The position numbers and the translations under genes were made by a program. 64,000 nucleotides of DNA from Wolfiporia cocos (Eukaryota > Basidiomycota > Agaricomycetes > Polyporales > Phaeolaceae): assembly GCA_029448655.1 (NCBI GenBank), contig JACCLO010000004.1, forward strand, positions 3,782,001 through 3,846,000. The letters run 5' to 3'. Each line of letters begins with the position of its first letter. The stretch's first letter is position 1. Shown one piece after another: positions 25,868 to 37,379 of this stretch. The notes beneath the pieces are model-generated. The model was given only the letters and a program-made list of their open reading frames with translations. It did no database searches and was not told the origin of the DNA.

Positions 25868-26296
25868 ATGAAGTTGTCGACTACCATCAGCGCCGCTGTT
25901 GCACTCCTTGTCGCCCCCGCCGTCCTTGCGCAGACGACGGTTACCGTCTCGTACGACCAGACGTACGACAACGCGTCCGGGTCCATGGACACTGTTTCCT
26001 GCTCCGACGGACCGAACGGGCTCGACCCGCCCTACTCGACTTTCGGCTCACTCCCGGACTTCCCGTACATTGGCGGGGCCGCCGCAGTGTCCGGATGGGG
26101 CTCTGCAGAGTGCGGGACGTGCTGGCAGCTCACATACGAGGACTGGACGATCAACGTCCTCGCGATTGACCACACCGCCGAAGGGTTCAACATCGCACTC
26201 GAGGCAATGAATGCGTTGACCGATAACCAGGCCGAGTTCTTGGGCAGGGTGAATGCGGTGGCTACGCAGGTTGACGCCTCTGTGTGCGGTCTGTGA
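25868..26296 (+). CDS. Cerato-platanin family secreted protein, copy 2
   Basis: Secreted cerato-platanin (PF07249), single exon, 142 residues. The signal peptide is textbook: MKLSTTISAAVALLVAPAVL then AQ. The mature protein starts TTVTVSYDQTYDNASGSMDT; the core FGSLPDFPYIGGAAA and CGTCWQLTYEDW follow, and it ends DASVCGL. Four cysteines fit the two family disulphides. It is closer to copy 1 (TVSYDQTYDN/PVSYDTTYDN, SLPDFPYIGGA) than to copy 3, suggesting a local duplication between copies 1 and 2 about 6 kb apart. GC content is higher than in the flanks. Confidence 0.97.
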   Translation: MKLSTTISAAVALLVAPAVLAQTTVTVSYDQTYDNASGSMDTVSCSDGPNGLDPPYSTFGSLPDFPYIGGAAAVSGWGSAECGTCWQLTYEDWTINVLAIDHTAEGFNIALEAMNALTDNQAEFLGRVNAVATQVDASVCGL

Positions 26297-26955
26297 TAGG
26301 GTGAGCTCTCATTGTCATATTTCATGGCCATATGATTAATTGCCTGTCTCGTTCCAGGATAACTACCCAATAGGCGAAAGTATGACGAATGGACACACAT
26401 GTAGCACTCGGTCGTGACAATTTGACGAAATAGTGACGGACTTGGACTATCCCCTAGGACTTCTGTAACTTACCTCGGACAATGTTGGTTTTGTGCAGTA
26501 CGCGCTGTGCTTCCGTTGCCTAGCGTAATGATTGTATACTTTGCGTGTGTGGAGAATCGCAGTCGACTGATGTCTCGCCTGAATATCTGCATATAGGGCG
26601 CAAAAGATCAAAAAACGCACATTTGCGCTTCAGTATGATAAGTGATTACTCCCAGAAAGTTGTGATGTTCTTATCGCTAGAACAATTGCACTGACAGAAT
26701 TCGTGCTATTCAAATAATCTGATTAGCGAGTCCTGAAGGTGTAGATTATACGATCATCAGCATTGCCTCCTAATCAGCAAATATCTCAAGTACATTGAGC
26801 TGGATGTGGTTGACATCAATACAGCGATGAGTCTTGAAGGGACCATCTATCGAAATGCAGCGAGCCTCGACTGTCTGTCGGAAAAATGAGTCCTGGACTT
26901 AGAATCACACCCAATAAACAAATACAGCAACACTGATGCAGATTAGATACGCTGC
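26297..26955. other. Intergenic, AT-rich, nothing recognised
   Basis: 3' flank of cerato-platanin 2 followed by AT-rich sequence with no motif or long open frame. Confidence 0.5.
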
Positions 26956-26959
26956 TCAG

Positions 26960-27960
26960 TCTCGATTATCAAGAAGGACGTACTCCAGATTCCCTTCCCT
27001 AGCAGCTTTGGAAAGCGTGGGGATAGTAGAGACGAGATTGGGTCTTGGGTTGCGGACAATACTGAGTCGACTACTAGCTCAGAGCTGACTTCGAGTTTCA
27101 CGGCCTTGAGGGGTGCGAATGCGGGGAGTGAGAGAAGCGTGTCTACCTGCGAGCACGCAGTTTCATGGTAGAATTCGGCAATCTCTTCAAGGACTCAGGC
27201 TGTAGATATTTTGTCTTCGTGGTATTCGAGCATGAGTCTCAAGGTTGCATATTGCAGATTTTGTGGACGAATCGACGACAATGCATGATGTGCCCAGCGG
27301 TCGACTGAGTGCGGATGCGTCACGGTATTCCAGCTTGACTACTTCGATGTTTCGGAGCGATGACAGGTCTGCAAGAAAGTTGAGTGATTGATCGTGCGAT
27401 AGCGTTGCTGATCCACGCATCGAGGACATATTGCGTAATCTCCGCTTCATTTTCGATAATGATAGGCATCTGGCCTCAAGAAATCGATCGGTCGGTGGCT
27501 TCCATGAGGAAGGTACGCCACCGGGGCCAATTCTGAGGTACAACGTCCGGATCTCCACAGCAATGTGAATCAGAGATATGAAATTCATGGTGGCGATTGA
27601 CCCTTCAGAAGATAGGATTGAAATTATAAGGCTGTGGGGTCTTGCTGAGGGATGCTGAGTGGGAAGGAAGATAGTTCAGATGTGCCACTGTACTTGAGTG
27701 CCCAGCATTCGAGTTGTTTCAGCACGAGGAAAGCGCGGAGCAGATGGCCAAGAACCCGTATCGTCAGAGACGAGCTGTAGAAGAATATCAGCCTCGTCAC
27801 CGACTTGAAAGAAGGAAGCATTAAATGGAATTGTGGATGTAGATTAGCAGGGAACTTAATCTCCCCAAAATCGAGCCCCTGTAGGCGTAATAGCCTCCCC
27901 GCAAGTGCAAGGACCGTATGAAGAGATGGACAATCCTCTCCAATGTGAAGCGCTCGACCG
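26960..27960 (-). pseudogene. F-box/LRR-like protein remnant
   Basis: On the minus strand, disconnected open pieces read in order like the basidiomycete F-box/LRR family: CPSLHTVLALAGRLLRLQGL (about 27950), FPANLHPQFHLMLPSFKSVT, VLGHLLRAFLVLKQLECWAL (27821-27624), DLSSLRNIEVVKLEYRDASA (in 27588-27187), and LLSLPAFAPLKAVKLEV ending near PRFPKLLGKGIW (about 27130-26960). Leucine spacing fits LRRs. No F-box start is visible, and there are frame changes that I cannot explain as introns, so I call it a remnant. A diverged intact gene is possible. Confidence 0.4.
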
Positions 27961-28234
27961 TCGATGCGTCTTGCGGATTAGAGCGAATTGGGTTCGCGAG
28001 ATGAGTACACTGATCTTATGTATTCAAGGTGTGAGATCGCAGGTGATCATATTGACTTCGTGTCCTCCACGCTCTGCACACAAGAGAACAACGTAGCAGC
28101 GATGCGATATCTTCGCACGATTTATCGATAGCATCATCGGCAAAACGCAAACTCTCATATCTAGTCCGCTAACTATTGCAAATAGCAGCTCGGTAGATAT
28201 CCGTAGATACGAGCAGATACTATGCATGGGGTAC

Positions 28235-28474
28235 TTGCAGGATCAACGAGGACCGAAATATATTTTGTAGGATAAATGAGGACCGAAATACTATTCTCAG
28301 GATCAATGAGGACCGACATGTTATTGGCAGGATCAATGAGGACCGGCATGTTAGTTGCAGGATCAAAGAGGACCGAAATAATATTCGCAGGACCAAACAG
28401 GATGGATCTATTATTTGCAGGATCAACAAGGACAGGAATATCAATTGCAGGATCAACACGGATGGAGATATCAA
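28235..28474. repeat. 30-bp minisatellite, about 8 copies
   Basis: Tandem units of 30 bp with core GCAGGATCAATGAGGACCGA followed by an AT-rich 10-mer (CATGTTATTG and variants). Copies differ at a few bases each. The period is a multiple of three and both strands stay open through most of it: plus strand repeats a decapeptide like GSMRTEILFA, minus strand one like VLIDPANNMS. I see no gene that would use it, so coding is not claimed. Confidence 0.92.
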
Positions 28475-29592
28475 TAACCGAAATGCATCCATGCATGGAG
28501 TGGCATCTGGGTGTGATGTGGCTCCCATCCGATTTAGTAAGTCCCTTACTTGATCGGGCAACACCTTTCATCATACTTCATAGTCTGTCATATTTTCAGT
28601 CGGCTCTTGAATCTTGTCATAAAGGCTGGCTCTTGTCACTGCCGATGTGTTCAACTTCTCTCTCCTCCATCCATATGTTGCTCTCTTGTCGCTCAACTAC
28701 CCGGACACAGTCTGCCACTTGCATGTATCCAAGTTGACGCGTCCGCCACACTCTCTCCCTGGTCTGTTGTTCTCCTTCCGTTCTCAGCACCATGCATTGT
28801 GGTCTTTACCTGTGACCCAGCGTGCTCGCTGCACACACAGTATGTCTTTCCTTTCTCCCTCTGCATACCTTACTAAACCCTACTGCCATAATCTTATGGG
28901 AATGCTTGCCATGACAGGCACAAAATACTGGACAGCACCCGCTGCTTGGTGTCACAGACGTACCACGTCTGTGGGACCCTGGCTACAGGGGAATCCCTAT
29001 AAGGCCTACAAGGTGGTGTACGAACGGCAGCGCCGTACTCATAGGACAACCTGCCGTACTCATAGGACAACCTGACTTGCCGTTGGGCGAGTAGGCCCCC
29101 AGACGATGAGTCCCCAGACGTCGGAGTCGCCAGCACACAGTCAAGTAAGACTCAGAGGGCCCCCGGGGCAGAGACGCACACAGAGAGGTTGGTAAGAAAG
29201 GGACCTAAGTCCATTGACGAGAATCTTAGAGATGGGGAGTAAGCCCCATCTCGTCGTAGATTATATACTTGAGCGTGGAGACTACAAGTACTGCCCTAAA
29301 GAAGAGGCCTGTGTGCACTATCTAGAGGATCAGGTGACGAGTAACGCTACATGACATACTGTGACCATAAGTGACGGCACCTGACGTGCGCGCTACCCTA
29401 CAGCGCTAAACTACTGAGTCAGATGATCTAGACGGAGTGAGACTGACGTGGAGGTGGTTGAGGCCTAGAGGAGTGCGCGCGCACGCAGCGGTGCCCATAA
29501 AACCTATAGCGAGGGCTGTCAGATATCCCCCTAGATATTCTGTGACACTGCTCCTGTACTCTTCCTTGCTGTTGACCACAGCAGCTTCCATC
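28475..29592. other. Intergenic with short repeats
   Basis: Includes a perfect tandem 21-mer (29032-29052 and 29053-29073, GCCGTACTCATAGGACAACC plus T) and a small hairpin CACAGACGTACCACGTCTGTG-like near 28,954. A TATA-like CCATAAAACCTATAG lies about 95 bp before the trehalose synthase fragment. No gene recognised. Confidence 0.6.
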
Positions 29593-30293
29593 ATGGCCCA
29601 CCCATCTGTCTCGAGCAGCACCTCAGAGCTGCTCTCCCCTACTTCAACTAGTGTCCCTGAGCTCAATGTCAAACACGGGCACTTCACCGTCATCTCAAAT
29701 CAACTTCCCATTACCATAACAAAGGATGCCTCAGGTGAATATCACTTCAAGATGTCTTCTGGTGGACTCATCTCTGCACTCTCTGGCTGCAAAAGTCCAT
29801 GTCCTTCACCTGGATTGGCTGGCCAGGTTTCTTCATTCTGCCACAAGATCACCTGATCGTTGACAAATGACTCATGGAGGAGTACTCCTGCCAGGCTGTC
29901 TACCTCAATGATGATGTTGCCGACAGACATTACAATGGCTTCAGTAATTCCATCCTCTGGCCCCTCTTCCACTACCACCCTGGCAAGATGAACTTTGATG
30001 AGGAGAACTGGCTGGCATACTGGCAGGCGAACATGGCATTCGTGCACGCTATCTTGCAGCAGATCAAGCTGGGTTCTATGGTATGGGTGTGGGACTACCA
30101 CCTAATGCTCCTTCCCATGTTTTTTCACATGCTCCTTGACAGCCCCCAAAATGTGGGCAAGACGACGAGCATCGAAATCGAGCACATTCTTGAGGGCATT
30201 GATGCTGACAAGGTCCCTCCTCTATGTGTGCCAGACGTAAAGATCGGCTTCTTCCTGCACACGCCCTTCCCATCTAGCAAAATCTACAGGTGA
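29593..30293 (+). pseudogene. Trehalose-6-phosphate synthase (GT20) 5' fragment, broken
   Basis: Reads as the N-terminal half of a trehalose-6-phosphate synthase: HGHFTVISNQLPITI, MSSGGLISALSGCK, then in another frame FTWIGWPGFFILPQDHLIVD, EEYSCQAVYLNDD, GFSNSILWPLFHYHPG, VWVWDYHLMLLP and IGFFLHTPFPSSKIYR. It is broken: a frame change near 29791 (GGCTGCAAAAGTCC) and an in-frame TGA at 29868-29870 where homologues have Arg (CGA to TGA). The next conserved part of the enzyme is missing; after the donor-like GTGAGTTC the sequence runs into a different gene's fragment. Not a working enzyme. Confidence 0.85.
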
Positions 30294-30389
30294 GTTCTCT
30301 GATCACTCATCTTGCAATTTTTGTCACTGTCATGAGGAAGCTGGACTGCGTGCACGAGGCAAAGATGTAAAGCGCAAATCGAGGGCAAC

Positions 30390-31030
30390 ACTCGAGGTTC
30401 ATGCAGGCGGTGGGTGTGGATGGCCTGCTCTGCGTGCCATCATTCCTAGAGGTCTGCCCACCCGCCCCTGCTACTCTACTGCCTTGGTGACTGATGTGGC
30501 GCGGTATTTTGCAGGCATGGGTGCAGGATGAGGAGAGCATCCGGTTCCTCACGATGCTCCCAGCAGTGGTACAGCCCTCCCTCCAATTGCATCAAGTGGC
30601 ATGATCATTGATATTAACAATAACACGGTGTTGCCTTCAGATGTACAGCGGCGGCCCCATCTCGCTGGCCACCAGTGAAAAGCTCATTGCCGCGGGCATG
30701 CTCCTGTACCCGATCTACGGTGGCATGGAGTTCGGCGGTGTGACACCCATGTTTTACTGGAACCAGGGCCAATGGTGCACACTAGGTGTGCGACTCTGCA
30801 GGAGTGTGCGACTGGGAATTCTCAGAACATGTGAGCCCACGGCTCATCCCGCAGGGTGACAAGACATACGAGCTGTGGCTCATGGTGCATGCAGCATATC
30901 ATGCGGAGAGTGGATGGTGCTCACCAGGACTTTGGCAGAACTGTGCGATGCACCAGCCAAGCGTGGAGAATCTGACAAATGGCAAGCATGGGTATGCAAT
31001 GTCAGACTTGTTCATGTGCCACCTGATGAA
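30390..31030 (+). pseudogene. AMP-binding (adenylate-forming) enzyme fragment
   Basis: Exon-like pieces read as the middle of a basidiomycete AMP-binding/acyl-CoA-synthetase-like protein: FMQAVGVDGLLCVPSFLE, an intron (GTCTGC...TTGCAG), AWVQDEESIRFLTMLPAV, an intron, then YSGGPISLATSEKLIAAG and YPIYGGMEFGG, which is the adenylation motif region (YGxTE-like), and later WEFSEHVSPRLIPQGDKTYE and KHGYAMSDLFMCHL. There are frame changes (near 30780). N- and C-terminal parts are absent. Introns are retained, so the piece was moved as DNA, not as cDNA. It directly follows the trehalose synthase piece. Confidence 0.65.
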
Positions 31031-31039
31031 CCTGACGAG

Positions 31040-31484
31040 CGCAACGAAGCCGCTGCCAGAGGACTGGTGCCTGCATGGGCTGGGGTGGGGTGGCAAGTGC
31101 ATGTACCACATGGGGTTCTGGGGCAAGGAGGCAAGCGCGGAGGAGTGCACGGCCGAGCTGGACATACTTGAGTGTGTTGAGGCTGCAGACCAGCATGACG
31201 GCGTGATTGAGGATGGTGCCAGCGAGGACATGCAGGTGGATGTGCATCACAAGAAGACAGAATGCTGCTGGGTGCACATTGCAGGCACAGGGCTGAAGAT
31301 TGTGAAGGCCATTGACGGGTTCACATACATGCCCACACCTAATGAAGTAGCATCATACACACAGTATCGAGCCACTTGTTACGTCGAAGCTGACTATCAC
31401 ATTTTAGACACTACTGGTACACTCTCCATGCTGCCTTGTGACAAGGGTGGAGTAGTAGACCTGAAGCTCAAGGTCTGGTGTTGA
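31040..31484 (+). pseudogene. Unidentified open frame at the end of the chimeric locus
   Basis: The frame running from the AMP-binding remnant continues open to 31484 with segments such as CCWVHIAGTGLKIVKAIDGF, YMPTPNEVASYTQYRA and YVEADYHILDTTGTLSML. I do not recognise the family. It may be a third captured gene piece or an unrelated open stretch. Confidence 0.35.
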
Positions 31485-32396
31485 TTAGTTATGTTACTGA
31501 AAATTGATTCTGATGCTCATGAAAGGTATATGAGACCAAGAACATTCGTGTGGCTGATCTGTCCGTGATTCCTTTAAAGGTGTCTGCACACATGCAAGGC
31601 ATTTTTTTTTCTGCATAGTGTCCTAGTATATGTGCAGCTAACATGTGGAATTAGCTATCACATACAGGATTGCTGAAATGGGTAGGTCGAGCTCTATGGT
31701 CTGATCTGCCTGAGCTCATTCTCTCATCTTTAGCGGCTGACATTATTCAGCGAGAGCATAAGCTATGATATGGGACATCAGATTGTATATTGTGCTAATC
31801 TAATTGCACCGCACTAAGATGCAAATGTGCTATATGTTCAATGTACAAGGGATTAATGATTCAATCATCGTGATTGGTATCAGATTTACCTGATCACTTT
31901 TAAGTAGGTGGTTGCACGTGGTGCACACTTCATTTTCACTTTACTCGAGCACCTATCTGATTGATCAGATTGTCCCACTGGTGCGTTGCATGAGCTTTAG
32001 CTTGGCAATATCACTATGTCATTTTTTGAGTAGTAGCTATTATTACGTTTCAGGTTCTATCACTCATTCTGTTGCCTCTGTAGTCTCGTTTCCCATATCA
32101 CACATAAACAGCCTTGCGACAGATTGGCAAGCCATCTTCTGCGCTTTTCTCGTATCTCACATCAAGCTCTGGAGAGACGACGTCACCCCCAAGAAGCATT
32201 GAATGTTGATGTGAGTAGAAGGTCACTCGTAAGCACTAAGCACAACTATGGTGCCGGTGCCCTAGTCACCACTTACTTTTGTACAGTGGCCAAATCCTTG
32301 GCGTAGCCCTACAGTAGGGTTTATACAAGCGCCAGTACCTACAGCGCACTGATATGGAAGACTTTGGGTATAGTATACCAGAGATGCAGATTTTAC
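31485..32396. other. Repeat-like intergenic sequence
   Basis: No gene seen. Near 32,255 the string GGTGCCCTAGTCACC resembles the right end of the hAT element at 38,320 (GGTGCCCTA), followed by ACTTACTTTTGTAC, which also resembles the left end of the MITE at 39245. Probably old transposon ends, not resolved. Confidence 0.35.
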
Positions 32397-32909
32397 AGCT
32401 ATTTCGGAAATTCATGACACAATGCGTTTTTCTCGATCATGTCAACCAATAAGGAAGCTACCATTCAGGGTATGTGGCTAGAGTGCCAATACCATGTGAG
32501 AGACTAGCTCTGGCTAACTTATTGTTTTGCATTCGCTGACTCTGCTGCTCAATACTGCCTGCTGATGGTCCTGCTTCTATCATTTTGATGGGCCTGAGGA
32601 CTATGACAACAAGGATGTGCCATAGCTGAGTGTGGGAAGCAAATTTTGTGAGTAATTCTCGCGATTTTTCGCTCTGCAGAAATTTTAGATAAATGCAGGC
32701 GGCTTCAAGCATTGCGTTATGTAACACCCAAATCCCCATAGCCTTAGTGCACAAGCATTGAGCAATGTGTTGACAGACCATATTGGAGCTGAGACACAAG
32801 CACAGGCTATGGCATGCTACAGCCATGTGCACAAACCCTAAATAGTAGCTTCCTTATTGGTTGACACAATCAAGAAAAATGCATTGTGTCATGAATTTCT
32901 GAAATAGCT
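32397..32909. mobile_element. 513-bp MITE-like element with ~76-bp inverted ends
   Basis: Left arm AGCTATTTCGGAAATTCATG (32397 on) and right arm its near-perfect inverse ending at 32909. The arms match over about 76 bp, through GTCAACCAATAAGGAAGCTA; most differences are C/T changes (CGG/CAG, GCG/GCA, CTCG/CTTG). A minus-strand open frame of 124 codons covers the interior but has no motif. No clear target duplication. Confidence 0.8.
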
Positions 32910-33384
32910 ATGATGCTCGAAGTGATGTAGATATGGTGTGAGTCCAATATAGTTACTGTATTCCATGTTCAAGTAAGATAAGATACAGAAAGCTTTCAAC
33001 AAGGTTATCCAGTCGATGAATTTGTTAATCACCCTGATTATCCCAATCTTCCCAAAGAAATGTGACAAATTCTCACCAAGCAAAATCTCTGGGTTGACAG
33101 ACTGCAAGTGCAGTGTCATGGAGAATGTGACCCAGACACAATTGGTTGCTGTGTCAAATGCATACTTGAGAAATAATCAGCTGGACTTCACAAACAGAAA
33201 ACTCTTCTTCAGCAAAAGAATACATATTTTACCCAAATATCACTGTGAGCTGAATTTATCAATTTTTCTCAAGTACACCTTTGCAGTCACCATGATGATA
33301 TACTTCAAACATTGCAAGTCAAATGCACGGCACTAATGAGGATGCTCAATTACAGGTGCAAGCTTGCAGTTCTTGTCAGTATAA
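32910..33384. other. AT-rich repeat-like sequence
   Basis: Between the 32.4-kb MITE and the hAT element. Short frames on both strands only; probably old transposon material. Confidence 0.4.
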
Positions 33385-33599
33385 GTCTCACCTAGGGCAC
33401 CAATTGTACAGTATATGGATATGGGCATATCTATATGTGGGAATACAGATATGGCCATATCCATATTGAACTGTATTGCTGTACCACTGTATACGATATG
33501 ACTGTATTTCAGTCCATATCCGTATTACACCCATAAATACAGCATGTAGCATACAAAGTCTACGCAAATACTAACTGCCGTTCCACCACTTGTTTCATC

Positions 33600-36560
33600 T
33601 CTCCTCATGCCTGTATAAGCTTATGCTTGATCAGCATTAGTTTGCGGATGGTGGATGGCTTGAGACTGGCATGGCAAAGTGAGATGGTGTCTCAGCCAGA
33701 TGAGAATGCCCTCTCAATGGCAATGGCAGAACCTAGAAATCGTTGAGTAGATCATAGCCATAGATATCTGGGATAACATACCAGGGATACAGAGAATGTC
33801 ACACACAAGTCAACACACATTTGGAAACATTTGTTGGTGCTCTTTCCACCAATGCAGGGGGTTGATGCTGGGGTTGCTACAATTATGTGGGGAGCCTAAG
33901 GGCTTTAAGCTGAGGTACTCATCAATCTCATCTATGAGTGAATTATCCACTGCATATGCAGCGGAGAAGTTGAAATTAGCAGGAGTGCTCTGAGAATCTG
34001 TTTGTTCATCATGTTTGTTTGATACCGCCATCAATGAATCACATGTAGATTGAGGCACAAAATGTCTGCAGAAGTGGACCTTGAGTGATTCCTTTGCATC
34101 CTCAATATGCTGCATGTATTGTTCTTGACTCTCCAGATTAGTATCCTTTGAAGCTACCATCTTTAGACCCTTGTGATTGATATGAGGATCAAGCACTGCA
34201 CCAACAGATTTGTGAGTCAAATAGAATGCATGAATTGCTATTAAATATTTGCAGCATGCCCAAATATAAAATGGAGACTCCTCAAAGAATGTATGATACT
34301 CCGGAAGTTTGACATATGCCTTGATCAAGCCACCACGTAACTGTGAAGGCGAACAAGGTGGAAGGTGCTCCATTGCTTGTTTGAGGTGATCCTGCAGTAA
34401 ATGAAATATTGTGTGGACAAAGGATAGTGTCACGACACAGGAAGAGGACATTTGCTCTGTGGCAGAGCAAAACATCCATAGCCAGTCTGCAACTAATTTC
34501 AAAGCCCCCCATTCTGCTTCATCAAACTCGAGCTGGCAAAGGTCACAATGCTTTGCAATGAAAGACTTGATAGCTTCTTGATATTAGATTGCATGGCCTG
34601 TTGAAATACATCAGATCAAGGATATGGCCAGAATGAGACATGAATCTTACGTAGCATTTGATGAGTCGATGACCAGCAGGTCTTAACATCAAGAATTAGC
34701 ATCAATGCTTCTTTGGATGTGCCAGCTTGACACCTCAGCAAAAAAAGTGTAACCTCATCGAGCCACTGGCACTTGTGCTGCGGGCTTGATTGCACTACAT
34801 GGATGATTCTGCAGATCTGAGCATGCAAGAAGATAAGTGCTCAATTGTTCATCTGTGCTGCAGAACATACCTTGTCAAGAGTGGGCAAAACATGCAATGA
34901 TACCTCTGAATTGCAATTCTTGGAGTCTGACTCAGCATGCCTTTCAAGGCCACTGGTTTGGCTTCTTAAGTTGTCAGCCGCAGTTGATAAGGGTTCTTGG
35001 ACTGACTCTTGATAGTTGTCATGTGTTGCCTGATAATTCCTGCGTGCACCACTGGCCACATTCAATGATCAGCAAAAGTAAATCCAATATTTCTTGACTT
35101 ACCAAGCTGCCACTTGCAGCACTTGCATGAGGGAAGGCACCAATGGCCACAAGGAGCTATATAAATTGGTGAGCTATGATATCCATGACACGGAGAATTG
35201 CAAGCAGACCTCAATGATGGACAAGTGGATTGTATGGGGCATACACTGCAATCATGCTTTGATTGCATGAAATGGAATACCCTCCCTGGTGAAGTGCTCT
35301 TCAAGTGCATGCATCATCATGTCATTATTTGTGGCATTGTCAGCGACATTAGCCTGAATCTGTAAGGTAGCTCAATAATGAAACTAAGAAAATTGTGTCA
35401 GTGTACCCATTCTTTGAGTCTGTAGAACTCAATTGCCCACCAGACAGCATTGGCTAGATTCTCTCCAGAGTGTTCACCAATAAGGTCACAGAAGTCAAGC
35501 ATTATCTCCTCTAGGTCAGGAAGACAGTCAGTATATGTCATATGCATTGAATCATATCTACAACATTCTACTGTGATCCCAGCTCTCTGTCACATAAGTC
35601 AGAATAATACACATGAATGCCCATTGATTGCTTGATGGCCAACAGTCCAGGATGAGCGAGAATTTGCCATCAGTATCCTGATTGGTGAAGTGAGTCATCT
35701 TATCAAGATATCCATAAAGCTAAGATTTACTGCAAGCATTGTCTTAATATCAGAAATCATATCATCACCCATCTCCATCAATCACTTCTTCACAGTCTCA
35801 GAGCTAGGTACCTTGAACTCTTTGCCAAGTTGGCTCACATACTGTAGAAGACAGACAAATTCCAGTGCTTCAACAGCATCAAAAGGCTGATCACATGCTG
35901 CAATCCATTCTGCAAGATACCATTCATACTTTGCATGGTCAAATGGCTCCTATATGGTATCAGAGAATACTATAAAATGTAATTAAAGCGAATTTATGTA
36001 CTGATTTTCCATCCATTTTGCTGAGTGACAAGCTACCGTATGGTGACTTCTTGGGATCATATTCAACGCAATCAAGTGGCAACTCGCCCTTCACAACCAT
36101 GAGCTCGCCTGGGGTTGGACGAACCCCAATTTTATGTTTTACGCTCAAGAACTCCAAACAGGGCATACAATTTATCACTAATGGACTTTAGATGATTTTG
36201 TAGGCCACTCTGTGAGCTGTGCATTGCCTGAGTGACTCAAAGTACTTTGTAATCACTATGCCTGCACTTAAAAAGTTTGTCACCATGTGTCCAGCTAGGA
36301 TGGTGCTGCAACTGGTTTTTGGTGACTTCTGTGTAAAAAAGATATATTGGCAGGCTTGGCTTCTGTGAGCAATGATATCTAGCCTTGAATGCACCAGCCA
36401 AAATCTCAAAATATGCATCGCTCACCTTCGCCGCATTGCGCTGCACTAATCAGCTACCTTTGCTATGAGTATTACTGCTTTGTCAGTATGATTGCATAGC
36501 TGATGTTGCACTAAAGATAGATATGTCAATATCAGAACTCAGGTAAGAATGATACTCACA
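33600..36560 (-). pseudogene. hAT transposase, inactivated
   Basis: Pieces of a hAT transposase in order on the minus strand: near the 5' side KARYHCSQKPSLPIYLFYTE-like and GELMVVKGELPLDCVEYDP (36446-35960), then LILDVKTCWSSTHQML (34828-34616), HFVPQ...NPLHWWKEHQQMFPN (34502-33810), and the dimerisation end ILCIPGSAIAIERAFSSG with ASLKPSTIRKLMLIKHKL (about 33760-33600). The WWKEHQ...PGSAIAIERAFS block is the hAT C-terminal dimerisation domain. Stops interrupt it, including a TGA at 33692-33694 in FSSG-stop-DTISL where family members have Arg. Exon joins upstream were not resolved. Confidence 0.85.
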
Positions 36561-36731
36561 ACCATTGATATGATGTGTATTGTGCATCAGCATGTGCCGC
36601 TAATTCGTTCTTCCCAGAAGCTGTGTGGCAGTGCTTGGCAGTGCATTTGCTGTGCTTGCCTGATTTCCTCCTGTGCTTCTGCTTGGGTAAGGTTTCATTG
36701 ATTGCTTGTTGCAACTTCTCAGCTGCTTGAC

Positions 36732-37379
36732 TGTCACAAACTACTTACTTGCGGGCTGGTATGCAACTCAAGGTGTTATGAGGCAAGGTTGTAACGAGGT
36801 TACAATGCGGCAAGCAGAGGTGATAACAACAAAGTTGCTAGTTCTGAGGGTAAGCACTCGGAGGGTAGTGTGTTTAATACATGTTGTATAGGCCCCTAAA
36901 GCGAGACCCTCTGTACTTATGGGTACAATTGTGATTGGACAACCAGTAATGGTGTCATACATAAATCAACCAATGGGATATATGTCTTGACTCTACATGT
37001 GACAACTACTGGTAAGTGACTAAGGCCGACCCATGTCCAAGGGTGACGGCCTGGGTTCAATGATGTCATTAAGGTCATGTGATGTAACTAAGATCATGTG
37101 CTTCCTCCACGATCTAATCCATAGAGCCTGGACTATAGCTGTGACCTTAGGCAGGGTCTTGTGACTTGTGGCTTGTAACTATATAGTCCGGCGTGATGGC
37201 AGTTGCTTATATAAGCTATTCCCATGATCACGTGTGTTTGTGCAATGTTGTAGCCCCATAAGGGAACTATCATGTGATGCTTGAGCACTCATGCAGCACA
37301 TGATGGTTAAGGCGCAAAATGCAAAAGACAATCTGAGACACGAGTCTTTGAGGATAAAAACCCTGTAAAAACCATGACA
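36732..37379. mobile_element. Possible solo LTR inside the hAT element
   Basis: Starts TGTCACAAAC and ends CATGACA, the TG...CA form of an LTR with TGTCA/TGACA ends. Flanks are TTGAC (left) and TTGAT (right), a 5-bp duplication with one C/T difference. It contains TATATAAGC near 37,209 as an LTR promoter might. It has no hAT-like coding. Only the end pattern supports this. Confidence 0.4.

Noticed and set aside
28232..28474. CRISPR-like array
   Set aside because: The units are contiguous 30-bp tandem copies with no unique spacers; a eukaryotic minisatellite.
32458..32832. 124-codon frame inside the 32.4-kb MITE
   Set aside because: Runs into the inverted arms of the element and shows no motif.
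36732..37379. Calling a confident solo LTR
   Set aside because: Only TG...CA ends and a 4-of-5 duplication support it; left as low confidence.
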